From: Micrococcaceae bacterium Sec5.7
GTDB taxonomy: Bacteria; Actinomycetota; Actinomycetes; Actinomycetales; Micrococcaceae
Reading direction: 5' to 3'
Assembly: GCA_039636785.1 (NCBI GenBank)
Contig: CP144169.1
Location: 248,001-312,000 of the forward strand
DNA length: 64,000 nt
Shown: piece after piece, positions 30,561 through 39,017 of the stretch
How the letters are laid out: the number at the start of each line of letters is the position of its first letter
How positions within the stretch are numbered: position 1 is the first letter of the stretch
The notes under the pieces: generated by a model
The model's database searches: none
What the model was told of the DNA's origin: nothing
The model's input: the letters and a program-made list of their open reading frames with translations, nothing else
Translations under genes and position numbers: made by a program

Positions 30561-31334
30561 CTACGAACCGAAGCGCCGCTGCCTGCCGGCGTAGTCGCGC
30601 AGGGCGCGGAGGAAGTCCACTTTCCGGAAGGCCGGCCACAGCGCTTCGCAGAAATAGAACTCGCTGTAGGCGCTCTGCCACATCAGGAAGCCTGACAGCC
30701 TCTGTTCGCCGGAGGTGCGGATCACGAGGTCCGGATCGGGCTGGCCGCGCGTGTACAGGAACCGGGAAATATCATCCACACAGAGGTCGTCGGCCAGCTG
30801 GCCGATGTCCACGTTCCGGGCCACGGCGTCGTGCAGGAGCTCACGCACGGCGTCAACGATTTCACGGCGGCCACCGTATCCCACGGCCACGTTGACATGG
30901 ATTTTCTCGTGCGCCGGGGTGCGGGCAGTCAGCTTGTTCAGCCGGTCTGCGAGATAGTCCGGAAGGAGCTCCGGAGCACCCATGGCATGCACCGAGATGT
31001 CCGCGTCCCCGTCCAGACGGTCCAGTGTGTTGGCGATGATTCCCATCAGGAGGTCCAGCTCTTCGCCAGAGCGGCTCATATTGTCTGTGGAGAGCATGTA
31101 AAGCGTCACCACTTTGACGCCAAGTTCCTGGCACCAGCCAAGGAACTCATGGATTTTGTCCGCACCGGCCTGGTGGCCCTGACTGGTGGGTGCGTTGAAC
31201 TGCTTGGCCCAGCGCCGGTTGCCGTCCACCATCACGCCGATATGTTTGGGGATGCGGTCCGCCTCCAGCGAACGGAGGAGCTTGCGCTCGTAGAAGCCAT
31301 AGAGGAATCCGGGCATTTCCATCCGGGGATTCAC
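30561..31334 (-). CDS. uppS: Cis-prenyltransferase (isoprenyl diphosphate synthase, UppS family)
   Basis: A 257-residue enzyme building polyprenyl diphosphate carriers for the cell wall. The catalytic motif HIGVMVDGNRRWAKQ, TLYMLSTDNMSRS, VAVGYGGRREIVDAV and the C-terminal DLVIRTSGEQRLSGFLMWQSAYSEFYFCEALWPAFRKVDFLRAL are all diagnostic. Product chain length is unclear: two such enzymes often occur in actinobacteria, and this one resembles the Rv1086-type short-chain form (inference). GTG 31334 has AAGGA six bases upstream. The symbol is the family name. Confidence 0.92.
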   Translation of the reverse strand: MNPRMEMPGFLYGFYERKLLRSLEADRIPKHIGVMVDGNRRWAKQFNAPTSQGHQAGADKIHEFLGWCQELGVKVVTLYMLSTDNMSRSGEELDLLMGIIANTLDRLDGDADISVHAMGAPELLPDYLADRLNKLTARTPAHEKIHVNVAVGYGGRREIVDAVRELLHDAVARNVDIGQLADDLCVDDISRFLYTRGQPDPDLVIRTSGEQRLSGFLMWQSAYSEFYFCEALWPAFRKVDFLRALRDYAGRQRRFGS

Positions 31335-31422
31335 CTGGCTTCCTTGATGTACGGCGGGGAGTGCAAATCCTAGGCTACCGTCCGGAACGCGGCAGGATGC
31401 GCACCCGGACAGAATTTTGCCC

Positions 31423-31458
31423 GCATCAGAATGTTACCCGTGGGTAACTTACTGATGC
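31423..31458. promoter_or_regulatory. 36-bp near-perfect palindrome, candidate operator for hemolysin III gene
   Basis: Outer arms GCATCAG (31423-31429) and CTGATGC (31452-31458) flank inner arms GTTACCC (31433-31439) and GGGTAAC (31442-31448). All four arms are perfectly matched around one centre. The element ends two bases before a TAGGTT/TATTCT promoter box, so it covers the expected -35 region of the hemolysin III gene. Confidence 0.65.
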
Positions 31459-31476
31459 GTAGGTTATTCTGGGGGC

Positions 31477-32199
31477 ATGAACAGGAACACCCCGGAGCCC
31501 CGTCCCGGACCGGCCGGAGAGCCGCTGCCGAGCGCTGTGGACGACGCCGCGGTGCGGATCGCCGAACTCCTCATGATCAAACCGATGTGGCGCGGCTGGA
31601 TCCACACAGTGACCGCCCCGCTTGCCCTGGCAGCGGGAGTCGTGCTGGTTGTTCTGGCGCCGACGGCGGACCGCAAAATCACCTCCGCCATCTACGCACT
31701 GACCGGCGTCCTGCTGTTCGGCGTGAGCGCCGTCTACCATCGCGGGAACTGGTCCCCCGGCGTCAAGATTGTCCTCAAACGCCTGGACCACACCAACATC
31801 ATGCTGGTGATCGCCGGCAGTTACACACCCTTGGCCTGGTCGCTCCTGGAGCGCCCCAATGCTGTGCTGCTGCTCTGGATCATCTGGTCCGGGGCCATCC
31901 TCGGCGTGCTCTTCCGGCTCCTGTGGACACATGCGCCCCGGTGGCTCTATGTGCCCATCTACATCGCCCTGGGTTGCGGTTCGCTCTTCTACCTGCCGGA
32001 GTTCTTCGCGGCCAGCCTTCCGGCCGCCATCCTGATCTGCGTGGGCGGCGGCCTTTACATTGCCGGCGCAGTGTTCTACGCCCTCAAGAAGCCGAACTTC
32101 AGTTACGAGCATTTCGGCTTCCATGAGCTGTTCCACGCGTTCACCGTGCTCGCCTTCGCAGCCCACTTCGCCGCGATTGCCATCGCTGTCCTGGACTGA
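31477..32199 (+). CDS. Hemolysin III family (PAQR/YqfA) membrane protein
   Basis: A 240-residue, seven-helix membrane protein. It holds the conserved metal-site residues of the family: S-x3-H in LFGVSAVYHRGNW, the D in LKRLDHTNIMLVIAGSYTP, and H-x3-H in FHELFHAFTVLAFAAHF. Bacterial members are of uncertain function despite the name. TATTCT lies six bases before the ATG, pointing to a leaderless mRNA controlled by the palindrome just upstream. Confidence 0.93.
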   Translation: MNRNTPEPRPGPAGEPLPSAVDDAAVRIAELLMIKPMWRGWIHTVTAPLALAAGVVLVVLAPTADRKITSAIYALTGVLLFGVSAVYHRGNWSPGVKIVLKRLDHTNIMLVIAGSYTPLAWSLLERPNAVLLLWIIWSGAILGVLFRLLWTHAPRWLYVPIYIALGCGSLFYLPEFFAASLPAAILICVGGGLYIAGAVFYALKKPNFSYEHFGFHELFHAFTVLAFAAHFAAIAIAVLD

Positions 32200-32283
32200 G
32201 CTGAACCCGGGCAGTCGCAGTCGAAGATCGCAGCCCGAAGGGCCGCTTCGTCATGCCAGGGTGCCCGGCCGAATGGGGCTGAT

Positions 32284-34503
32284 TCATCCCGCCATTGAAA
32301 CCAGTCGCTCCAGCAGCTCAGGCACGGTGCCCACGGGACGCCCGCACACCATATCCCGGCAAAGGTATGCGAGCGGGGAACCGTCTGCGGCCGCCGGCCT
32401 GCCGTGCAGCAGCGGTACCGGCGACGACTGTCCTGACGTCCCGCCGTCGTGCCCCACCGCGATCACCAGCCCCGGACTGCCGGACGTGAGCAGCGCCCGA
32501 TGGAGTGCGGTCCTCCCGGGACTGTCAGGTCCCACGACGGCGGCTTCGACCGGGCCTGCCAGCGCGGCCTGCGCCGTGGCCAGTAGCCAGCCCGCAACGC
32601 GGGGTGCCCTGCCTGCGATCGGCGGCAGAAGCGCGAGGATGTTGCCGGCCATGATCCGGTGGTCCGATGATCCGGACAGCGCCGAATAGCTGAGCAGAAC
32701 GCCCGCGAAAGCTGCAGCACCGCTTGGTGTGGCGTTGTCGAAGGGATCGAGCCCTGGCTGCCGGCCCTGGGCATTCAGCACCTGCCCTGACTCACCGGCG
32801 GAATCCACCAGCCGGCCGTCAACCACGAATCTCCGGACGGCGGCATTCACCAGATCTTCCGCGAGTCCGTACCAGTGCACCCTGCCCGTCACTGAATAAA
32901 GCGCAAACAATCCCTCGGCGCAGAATGCGTAGTCCTCCAGCAGCCCGCCGATCCCGCGTGCTGTGCCCGCATGCGAAACCCGCCGCAGCTGGCCGTCTGT
33001 GTCCGCCGTTGCCGCGCTCCAGTGGACCCGTTCAAGGTAGGCAGCTATCCTCTCGGCCGCCACTACCAGCTCCGGCCGCTGCAGGAGGGCACCTGCTTCG
33101 GCCAGGGCCGCCACGGCCAGCCCGTTCCACCCGGCCACCACCTTGTTGTCCCGTGCAGGCTGGACGCGCGCGGACCGCGCGGCCAGCAGCAGGGGCCTTG
33201 CCACGGCCCACAGGGCAGATTCTCCGGCGTCGAAGACCCGGGCCGGATGCGGCGGCGAGCCGAACCGGGAGACCGTTCCCTCTGCAGCCACGTTCATCAG
33301 GCGTGCGACGGCGGCGCCCCGGTCACTGCCCAGCAGCTCCTCCAGTTCGGCCACGGTCCAGAGGTACGTTGCCCCCTCGTGATGTTCGCCGTCCACCACG
33401 GAGTCAGCATCCAGCGATGACGCCAGGGCCACAACATCGTCGCTGACGACGCCCCCGCTGGCGTAGCCCTCGTCGTCTTCCGGAGATGCCGATGCCGGGA
33501 GGCCCAGCGAGTCCAGCATCCAGTCAGCAGTCCGGCCCGCCATCTCAGCGGCCTCCGCGGCCGGGTACACCTCATTGCCGCCGAGTCGCACCCAGTGGAG
33601 GTAGACGCGCAACAGCTGGGCGTTGTCGTACAACATTTTCTCGAAGTGCGGAACGGACCAGTCACGGGTGACGGAATACCGGGCAAAGCCGCCGTCGAGC
33701 TGGTCGAAAAGCGCCGAGCGCGACATCGCCGCGAGCGTGCGTCCTGCCATGTCCCGGGCCGCGTCCGCTGTGTCCGACGTAACTGCGGCGTGGCGGATCA
33801 GGAACTCAAGCACCGCCGACGGCGGGAACTTGGGGGCGGCGCCGAAGCCGCCGTCGTCATCCTCCGAACGCGCCAGCGACTGCACGGCCTCCGGGAGCAG
33901 TCCGTCGTCAATCAGCGGCGGCGGGCCCGTCAGCATCACCGCAGCGGAAAGCTGCGCCTCCGCCATGCCCTGCGCAAGCGAGCGCGCATTTTGTTCGACG
34001 GCGTTCCGGCGTCCCAGCCAGGCGTCCTGGACTGCCTCGAGAACCTGACGGAACGACGGCCGGCCGGGCATCGGGGCCGGCGGAAAGTACGTCCCGGCAT
34101 GGAACGCCTGCCCGTCAGGAGTGAGGAAAACGGACATGGGCCAGCCGCCCTCGCCGCTGATGGCCTGCGTGGCGGCCATGTACACGGAATCGACATCGGG
34201 GCGTTCCTCCCGGTCCACCTTGACTGCCACGAAATGGGCGTTCAGATAGTCAGCGGTTTCCTGGTCTTCAAAGGATTCGTGGGCCATGACGTGGCACCAG
34301 TGGCACGCCGCATAACCGATCGAGAGAAATACGGGGACGTCACGTGTCGCCGCGAAAGCGAAGGCTTCGTCGCCGAAGGGCCGCCAGTGGACGGGATTGT
34401 GCGCATGTTGACGCAGGTAGGCAGAGGGCTCGTGGCCCAGCGCGTTTTCGGCTCCGGGCCGGCCCCCCTGGGAACCGGTGTCAGCGTTCTGGGCGGCCTG
34501 CAT
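32284..34503 (-). CDS. Thioredoxin-domain protein, YyaL/DUF255 family
   Basis: A 739-residue protein. The N-terminal thioredoxin-like domain (about 25-185) opens with [22 protein letters not shown] and holds the C-x-x-C-type site [23 protein letters not shown], then [14 protein letters not shown] and [12 protein letters not shown]. The rest is an alpha/alpha toroid resembling glycoside-hydrolase folds (for example [19 protein letters not shown]). This is the conserved YyaL/SPATA20 family, role unknown. Its ATG lies 23 bases inside the end of the small upstream membrane-protein gene, suggesting coupling. Confidence 0.9.
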   Translation of the reverse strand: MQAAQNADTGSQGGRPGAENALGHEPSAYLRQHAHNPVHWRPFGDEAFAFAATRDVPVFLSIGYAACHWCHVMAHESFEDQETADYLNAHFVAVKVDREERPDVDSVYMAATQAISGEGGWPMSVFLTPDGQAFHAGTYFPPAPMPGRPSFRQVLEAVQDAWLGRRNAVEQNARSLAQGMAEAQLSAAVMLTGPPPLIDDGLLPEAVQSLARSEDDDGGFGAAPKFPPSAVLEFLIRHAAVTSDTADAARDMAGRTLAAMSRSALFDQLDGGFARYSVTRDWSVPHFEKMLYDNAQLLRVYLHWVRLGGNEVYPAAEAAEMAGRTADWMLDSLGLPASASPEDDEGYASGGVVSDDVVALASSLDADSVVDGEHHEGATYLWTVAELEELLGSDRGAAVARLMNVAAEGTVSRFGSPPHPARVFDAGESALWAVARPLLLAARSARVQPARDNKVVAGWNGLAVAALAEAGALLQRPELVVAAERIAAYLERVHWSAATADTDGQLRRVSHAGTARGIGGLLEDYAFCAEGLFALYSVTGRVHWYGLAEDLVNAAVRRFVVDGRLVDSAGESGQVLNAQGRQPGLDPFDNATPSGAAAFAGVLLSYSALSGSSDHRIMAGNILALLPPIAGRAPRVAGWLLATAQAALAGPVEAAVVGPDSPGRTALHRALLTSGSPGLVIAVGHDGGTSGQSSPVPLLHGRPAAADGSPLAYLCRDMVCGRPVGTVPELLERLVSMAG

Positions 34504-34849
34504 CGCCGTTGGATTCCGTGGGCACGTCGGGATCAGGTGCGAGGGCGTCTGGCCCTACAGCATTCGGTTCGGGTTCGGGATCAACGGCACCGTTTGCGGC
34601 ATCCTCGGCTTCCATGTCGGCGGCTTCTGCCGCGGCCATGCGCTCTTCTTCAACCTGGGCGCGGTACCGCACCCGCCGGATTCGGCGCACCATGTCCACG
34701 ATCAGCAGTGCGGTAAGCACCACGATAAACGCCGTTAGCAGAAAGCCCAGCAACCCGGGAGTCACCTGGTCCTGGGAAACGCCGGGGCGCAGTGACGGTG
34801 TGGGGTTGGGGGTAGGCGTGGTTGCCAGGGCGAGGAGCAAATGATGCAC
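34481..34849 (-). CDS. Small single-pass membrane protein with acidic tail
   Basis: A 122-residue protein: short Pro/Thr-rich outer segment, one helix ([22 protein letters not shown], about 33-54), a basic stop-transfer [11 protein letters not shown] and a long acidic Ala/Pro-rich cytoplasmic tail. The plan fits small actinobacterial membrane proteins encoded next to mca, but no function is known. GTG start. It overlaps the downstream YyaL-type gene by 23 bases. The 156 bases upstream hold a degenerate repeat (CAATCTTC twice) and no gene. Confidence 0.75.
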   Translation of the reverse strand: MHHLLLALATTPTPNPTPSLRPGVSQDQVTPGLLGFLLTAFIVVLTALLIVDMVRRIRRVRYRAQVEEERMAAAEAADMEAEDAANGAVDPEPEPNAVGPDALAPDPDVPTESNGDAGRPER

Positions 34850-35005
34850 GGTTCAAACCTTCTATGGGAGCTTGCGGGCCGGCGTGTGGGGCGTTCAGGA
34901 CGGCCGTTCAGGCATTGCCGGCAAACTTCTGCGCGGCAATCTTCTACAGGTCTATCAACTTCAGGGCAATCTTCTTCTACACGGCATAGAATTTGCCTGC
35001 TGCCT

Positions 35006-35911
35006 CTATCTTAGCCCGGCGAAGAGGTCCTTCTCCGGCAGTTCGGCAGGCACCCTGGAGTGGATCAGCGTGTAGTCCTCCCAGGGCCAGGCACGCCGCT
35101 GCATTTCCGGAGAGACAGCAAAGAAGAACCCCAGCGGGTCCACCTGGGTGCGGTGCGCCCGGAGTGCGTCGTCGCGGGCCTCGAAATAATCGCCGCAGTC
35201 CACCTGGGTTGTGGTCTGGTGCGTGGCCGGTGGCGGGGTGTGCCCTTCGGCATCTGTCTCAAGCCACGCAGCAAGCCGCTCAGCATAGGGAGATTGCAGG
35301 CCCGCTTCCTCCAGCGCGAAGTGAAGGGCCCTGAAGCGGTCAGGGCTGAAGGCACGGTCGTAGTAAAGCTTGCTGGGCTCCCATGCTTCGCCCGTACCCG
35401 GGTAGCGGTCAGGATCCCCTGCCGCCTCGAATGCTTCAACGGCCACCCGGTGCGCCATGATGTGGTCCGGATGCGGGTACCCGCCGTTCTCGTCGTAGCT
35501 GACTATTACCTGCGGCTTGAAGTCCCGGACCAGCCGCACCAGCGGCGCGGCGGCACGCTCCAGCGGCTGGACGGCAAAGGAACCGGCAGGCAGCGCAGGC
35601 AGCGGGTCCCCTTCCGGCAGCCCGGAATCAACAAATCCCAGCCACCGCTGCTTCACACCGAGCACCTTGGCAGCCAGGTTCATCTCGAGCCGCCGGGCGC
35701 CTGCCATGTCCCTCTTGGGGTGCGGCTCTGTTTCCATCGCCGGATTCTGGATGTCGCCCCGGGAACCATCGGTGCAGGTAGCAACCATGACTTCCACGCC
35801 GGCAGTGGCATACATGGCCATCGTGGCCGCGCCCTTGCTCGATTCGTCGTCGGGATGGGCGTGGACGGCCAGCAGGCGTAGCGGAGTTGACGGGCTGGTG
35901 GACGCTGTCAT
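35006..35911 (-). CDS. mca: Mycothiol S-conjugate amidase
   Basis: A 301-residue zinc amidase that cleaves mycothiol-toxin conjugates in detoxification. It shows the LmbE/PIG-L zinc site LLAVHAHPDDESSKGAATMAMYA, VMVATCTDGSRGDIQNP, and the third ligand region NGGYPHPDHIMAHRVAVEAF. The C-terminal HRTQVDPLGFFFAVS and WPWEDYTLIHSRV separate Mca from the biosynthetic deacetylase MshB. ATG 35911 has GAGGAG nine bases upstream. Divergent from DUF4307, an arrangement conserved in actinobacteria. Confidence 0.95.
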   Translation of the reverse strand: MTASTSPSTPLRLLAVHAHPDDESSKGAATMAMYATAGVEVMVATCTDGSRGDIQNPAMETEPHPKRDMAGARRLEMNLAAKVLGVKQRWLGFVDSGLPEGDPLPALPAGSFAVQPLERAAAPLVRLVRDFKPQVIVSYDENGGYPHPDHIMAHRVAVEAFEAAGDPDRYPGTGEAWEPSKLYYDRAFSPDRFRALHFALEEAGLQSPYAERLAAWLETDAEGHTPPPATHQTTTQVDCGDYFEARDDALRAHRTQVDPLGFFFAVSPEMQRRAWPWEDYTLIHSRVPAELPEKDLFAGLR

Positions 35912-35988
35912 CTGGGACGGCTCCTCTTTCTACTGTCGGATTCCAGGGCGCGGAAAATTACCTTCCCGAACCACACTAAACTGGACTG

Positions 35989-36447
35989 GTGACTTCCGAG
36001 GATCAGCCGGCCGCTTCCCTGCCAGCAGACACCAGCCTAGCCAATCGCTACGGCGGCCAAAAGCGTGCGCTGCAAGGGAAAACCAAACGCACCGTCGGAA
36101 TCGTTGCACTGGTTGCCGGAATCGGCTTTATGGCGTGGGTTTCCACATCTGCCGCCACGGACTCCGTCACGTTCAAGGACATCGGCTACAGCACCACTGA
36201 TGCCACGCAGGTCGAGGTCGATTTCCAGGTCACCCGGGAACCCGGCACCGCCGTGAAGTGTGCGGTTAAGGCGCTTGACTCCAAATTCGCTGTGGTGGGC
36301 TGGAAAGTTGTGGACATTCCGCCCGGCCGGCCGGAGCAGACTGCCGACGGCGGCCGCACCACGGCCCGGCGCGAGGTACTCCGCACCGAATCCCTCTCCG
36401 TCTCCGGCGTGGTGGACAACTGCTGGATTCCGGACACCGCCAAATAG
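35989..36447 (+). CDS. DUF4307 family single-pass membrane protein
   Basis: A 152-residue protein. The cytoplasmic head contains SLANRYGG, then one helix (TVGIVALVAGIGFMAWVSTSA, about 35-56), then an outer beta domain with VTFKDIGYSTTDATQVEVDFQVTREPGTAVKCAVKALDSKFAVVGWKVVDIP and a second Cys near the C-terminus (VVDNCWIP). This is actinobacterial DUF4307, function unknown, typically beside mca and greA as here. The GTG has TAAACT six bases upstream (leaderless type). Confidence 0.88.
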   Translation: MTSEDQPAASLPADTSLANRYGGQKRALQGKTKRTVGIVALVAGIGFMAWVSTSAATDSVTFKDIGYSTTDATQVEVDFQVTREPGTAVKCAVKALDSKFAVVGWKVVDIPPGRPEQTADGGRTTARREVLRTESLSVSGVVDNCWIPDTAK

Positions 36448-36497
36448 CTGCATGTGACCCACACCGCTTCGTTGTTGGGTTTATCCACAGGATTGAC

Positions 36498-36567
36498 TAC
36501 AATGGATCAATACCTTTACCCCGCTGAGTTGGTTACTGAGCTCCACAAGTGGCCACCGTGGCGGGGT
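36498..36567 (+). promoter_or_regulatory. greA promoter and terminator-like hairpin in its leader
   Basis: TACAAT at 36498-36503 is a good -10 box, placing transcription start near 36509 and leaving a leader of about 105 bases. Inside the leader ACCCCGC (36518-36524) pairs with GCGGGGT (36561-36567), with a smaller CCAC/GTGG hairpin inside, followed by CTTTATTTGTTTG. That resembles a weak intrinsic terminator ahead of greA, so attenuation or a leader RNA is possible. Confidence 0.5.
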
Positions 36568-36613
36568 CTTTATTTGTTTGACCAGATTGTTTGACCCACA
36601 AGAGGAGATGTCC

Positions 36614-37108
36614 GTGTCTACCACCAACAGCGCGCCTGCAGCCTGGCTTACCCAGGAAGCTTTTGACCGCCTGAAGGCAGAACTGGACCACCTTTCCGGC
36701 CCGGGCCGGGCGGAAATCGTTCAGAAGATCGAAGCTGCGCGTCAGGAGGGCGACCTCAAGGAGAACGGCGGCTACCACGCCGCCAAGGAGGAGCAGGGCA
36801 AGATCGAAGCCCGCATCCGCCAGCTCACCGCGTTGCTTCGTGATGCCCAGGTCGGTGCTGCCCCGGCTGATGACGGCATCGTGGAAGCGGGAATGATCGT
36901 AGTGGCCAGGATCGCCGGCGACAAAGTGACCTTCCTGCTCGGATCCCGCGAAATCGCCGGCGACTCCGATCTTGACGTCTTCAGCGAGAAGTCTCCGCTG
37001 GGCGCCGCCATCGTAAGTCATAAAGAGGGCGACCAGCTCAGCTACACCGCCCCGAACGGCAAGGAAATCACGGTGGAGATCCTCTCCGCCAAGCCCTACG
37101 CCGCCTAG
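36614..37108 (+). CDS. greA: Transcription elongation factor GreA
   Basis: A 164-residue factor that rescues stalled RNA polymerase by stimulating transcript cleavage. The N-terminal coiled coil carries the family motif PGRAEIVQKIEAARQEGDLKENGGYHAAKEEQGKIEARI, with D-L-K-E-N-x-x-Y at the tip, and the C-terminal FKBP-like domain includes SPLGAAIVSHKEGD. GTG 36614 is preferred because GAGGAG lies six bases upstream; the ATG at 36608 directly abuts that site. Confidence 0.96.
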   Translation: MSTTNSAPAAWLTQEAFDRLKAELDHLSGPGRAEIVQKIEAARQEGDLKENGGYHAAKEEQGKIEARIRQLTALLRDAQVGAAPADDGIVEAGMIVVARIAGDKVTFLLGSREIAGDSDLDVFSEKSPLGAAIVSHKEGDQLSYTAPNGKEITVEILSAKPYAA

Positions 37109-37133
37109 GCAGCAACACAGGAATTATTGTCCG

Positions 37134-37170
37134 ACGCCGGCCGTCCCGTTTACGGGGCGGCCGGCGTTTT
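37134..37170 (+). terminator. Rho-independent terminator after greA
   Basis: ACGCCGGCCG-T-CCCGT pairs with ACGGG-G-CGGCCGGCGT around a TT loop, and TTTT follows at 37167-37170. The stem starts 25 bases past the greA stop. Its right half overlaps the last codons and stop of the convergent rhomboid gene. Confidence 0.9.
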
Positions 37171-37767
37171 GCTCCCCCGGGGCCGGAGCAGCACTGCGGC
37201 GAAGACGCCGCCCACGGCACCGCCGAGGTGGGCCTGCCACGAAACGAAACCGGCCAGGGTAGGAAGCACACCGAAAAGAATGCCGCCGTAGACCATAAAC
37301 AGCACAATGGAGAGCAGGATCTGCCACCAGCTGCGGTTGAAGAAGCCACGGACCAGCAGGAACGCGAACAACCCGAAGACAAGCCCTGATGCGCCCACCG
37401 TGATGCCGCCGCCGATCAGCCAGACCACGAGCCCGGAACCCAGCCAGCTGGAGGCCAAGGCGGTGATAAAGACCCGGAGCCCGGACAGGAACACCAGGAA
37501 ACCGAAGACGATCAGCGGCAGGGTGTTCGAAAGCAGGTGGTTGAGGTTGGCGTGCAGCAGCGGGAACGTAAAGATGTCCAGAAAGCCGTCCAGGCTGCGC
37601 GGACGCAGGCCGAACGTCCTGTTCAGCGAGTGGAGGGTGAGCACGTTGACCAGCTCGATGACAAACAGCAGTAGCACAAACGAGCCCACCACCAGCAGTC
37701 CGCCCTTGGCCCGCGAGGCCGTGGTGTCCCTGGCGGCCTGTCCCTGTCCCCCGGATGATTCCAGCAT
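37150..37767 (-). CDS. Rhomboid family intramembrane serine protease
   Basis: A 205-residue membrane protease with about six helices. The catalytic Ser lies in GGGITVGASGLVFGLFAFLLVRGFF (G-A-S-G) and the catalytic His in SWQAHLGGAVGGVFAAVLL; HANLNHLLSNTLPL gives the conserved H-x-x-x-N loop. Substrates are unknown. It follows ilvA by eight bases on the same strand and is probably co-transcribed with it. Its stop codon sits in the loop of the greA terminator. Confidence 0.93.
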   Translation of the reverse strand: MLESSGGQGQAARDTTASRAKGGLLVVGSFVLLLFVIELVNVLTLHSLNRTFGLRPRSLDGFLDIFTFPLLHANLNHLLSNTLPLIVFGFLVFLSGLRVFITALASSWLGSGLVVWLIGGGITVGASGLVFGLFAFLLVRGFFNRSWWQILLSIVLFMVYGGILFGVLPTLAGFVSWQAHLGGAVGGVFAAVLLRPRGSKTPAAP

Positions 37768-37775
37768 TCTGGCTC

Positions 37776-39014
37776 CTAGTGGACCACGATCGGCTGGAAA
37801 CCTTCAGCACGAAGCGCACCCAGCACCTGTTCGCAGTGCTCGTGGCCCTTGGTTTCCAGGTTGACGGTGATGGAGACGTCGCCCATGCTGATGGACCCGC
37901 CCACCCTTGTGTGGTCCAGGCCTGTGACGTTGGCGTCGTTTTCCGCGATGATGCGGGCTATGGTGGCCAGCGAACCCGGACGGTCATCAAGCATCATACG
38001 CACGGTCATGTAGCGGCCGGCTGCGGACAGCCCCCGCTGGATGACCTTGAGCATCAGCATGGGATCGATGTTGCCGCCGGAAAGAATAACGGCGGTGGTT
38101 CCGGGATTCTCGATCTTGCCGTCCATCAGAGCGGCAACGCCAACTGCTCCGGCAGGCTCCACCACCAGCTTGGCGCGTTCCAGCAGGAAGATCAGTGCCC
38201 GTGCCAGCGAGTCCTCGCTGACGGTGACAACGTCATCCACCAGTTCGCGGATGATACTGAAGGGCAACTGGCCAGGACGCCCCACGGCGATGCCGTCGGC
38301 CATGGTGGAAACCTTCTTGAGGGGCACCAGCGCATCGGCGGCGAGCGACGGCGGGTAGGCGGCCGCGTTTTCGGCCTGGACCCCGATGATGCGGATCTCG
38401 CGGCCGAGTTCCTTGGCCCGGGCCTTGATGGCCACGGCCACACCGGCCAGCAGGCCACCTCCGCCGACGCCCATCAGGATGGTGTCCACATGTGGAATCT
38501 GTTCCAGGATTTCCAGCCCCACAGTGCCCTGGCCCGCCACCACATCCACGTTGTCGAAGGGGTGTACAAAAACAGCCCCGGTCTCATTGGCGTAGCGCTG
38601 GGCTTCGGCGAGTGCTTCGTCAACGTTGTGGCCGTGAAGGATTACCTCGGCGCCGTGGCTGCGGGTGGCAGCAAGCTTGGGAAGCGCCACGCCCAGCGGC
38701 ATATAGATCCGGGCGGTGATGCCCAGGCTCTTGGCGGCTACGGCGACCCCCTGCGCGTGGTTGCCGGCCGAGGCCGCCACAACTCCACGCTTTTTCTCTT
38801 CGTCAGAGAGGCGGGCCATCCGCACGTATGCACCGCGGACCTTAAACGATCCGGCCCGCTGGAGGTTCTCGCATTTGAAAAAAACCTCGCCGCCCACCAT
38901 GGCGCCCAAAGCGCGCGAAGACTCCACCGGGGTCCGCGTAATAATCCCTTCGAGCAGGGTCTGTGCCTCCAGGACATCGTCCAGCGTGACAGGCAGACTC
39001 TCAGGGTTATTCAC
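37776..39014 (-). CDS. ilvA: Threonine ammonia-lyase with C-terminal ACT domain
   Basis: A 412-residue PLP enzyme converting threonine to 2-oxobutanoate. The PLP lysine lies in QRAGSFKVRGAY, with AASAGNHAQGVA, GVGGGGLLAGVA (phosphate-binding glycine loop) and a serine/SGGN segment (VILSGGNIDPML). Residues about 330-410 form an ACT domain (VRMMLDDRPGSLATIARIIAE). The single short ACT domain could mean a catabolic-type or less isoleucine-sensitive enzyme; that cannot be settled from sequence. GTG start with AAGGAG eight bases upstream, three bases after the AI-2E-type transporter stop. Confidence 0.94.
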   Translation of the reverse strand: MNNPESLPVTLDDVLEAQTLLEGIITRTPVESSRALGAMVGGEVFFKCENLQRAGSFKVRGAYVRMARLSDEEKKRGVVAASAGNHAQGVAVAAKSLGITARIYMPLGVALPKLAATRSHGAEVILHGHNVDEALAEAQRYANETGAVFVHPFDNVDVVAGQGTVGLEILEQIPHVDTILMGVGGGGLLAGVAVAIKARAKELGREIRIIGVQAENAAAYPPSLAADALVPLKKVSTMADGIAVGRPGQLPFSIIRELVDDVVTVSEDSLARALIFLLERAKLVVEPAGAVGVAALMDGKIENPGTTAVILSGGNIDPMLMLKVIQRGLSAAGRYMTVRMMLDDRPGSLATIARIIAENDANVTGLDHTRVGGSISMGDVSITVNLETKGHEHCEQVLGALRAEGFQPIVVH

Positions 39015-39017
39015 GAA

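Noticed and set aside
34850..35005. Hidden small gene upstream of the 122-residue membrane protein
   Set aside because: Contains only a degenerate CAATCTTC repeat and no frame with a plausible start and product.
36502..36594. Possible 30-residue leader peptide (MDQYLYPAEL...) ahead of greA
   Set aside because: Its ATG overlaps the likely TACAAT promoter box, so it would lie upstream of the transcript start.
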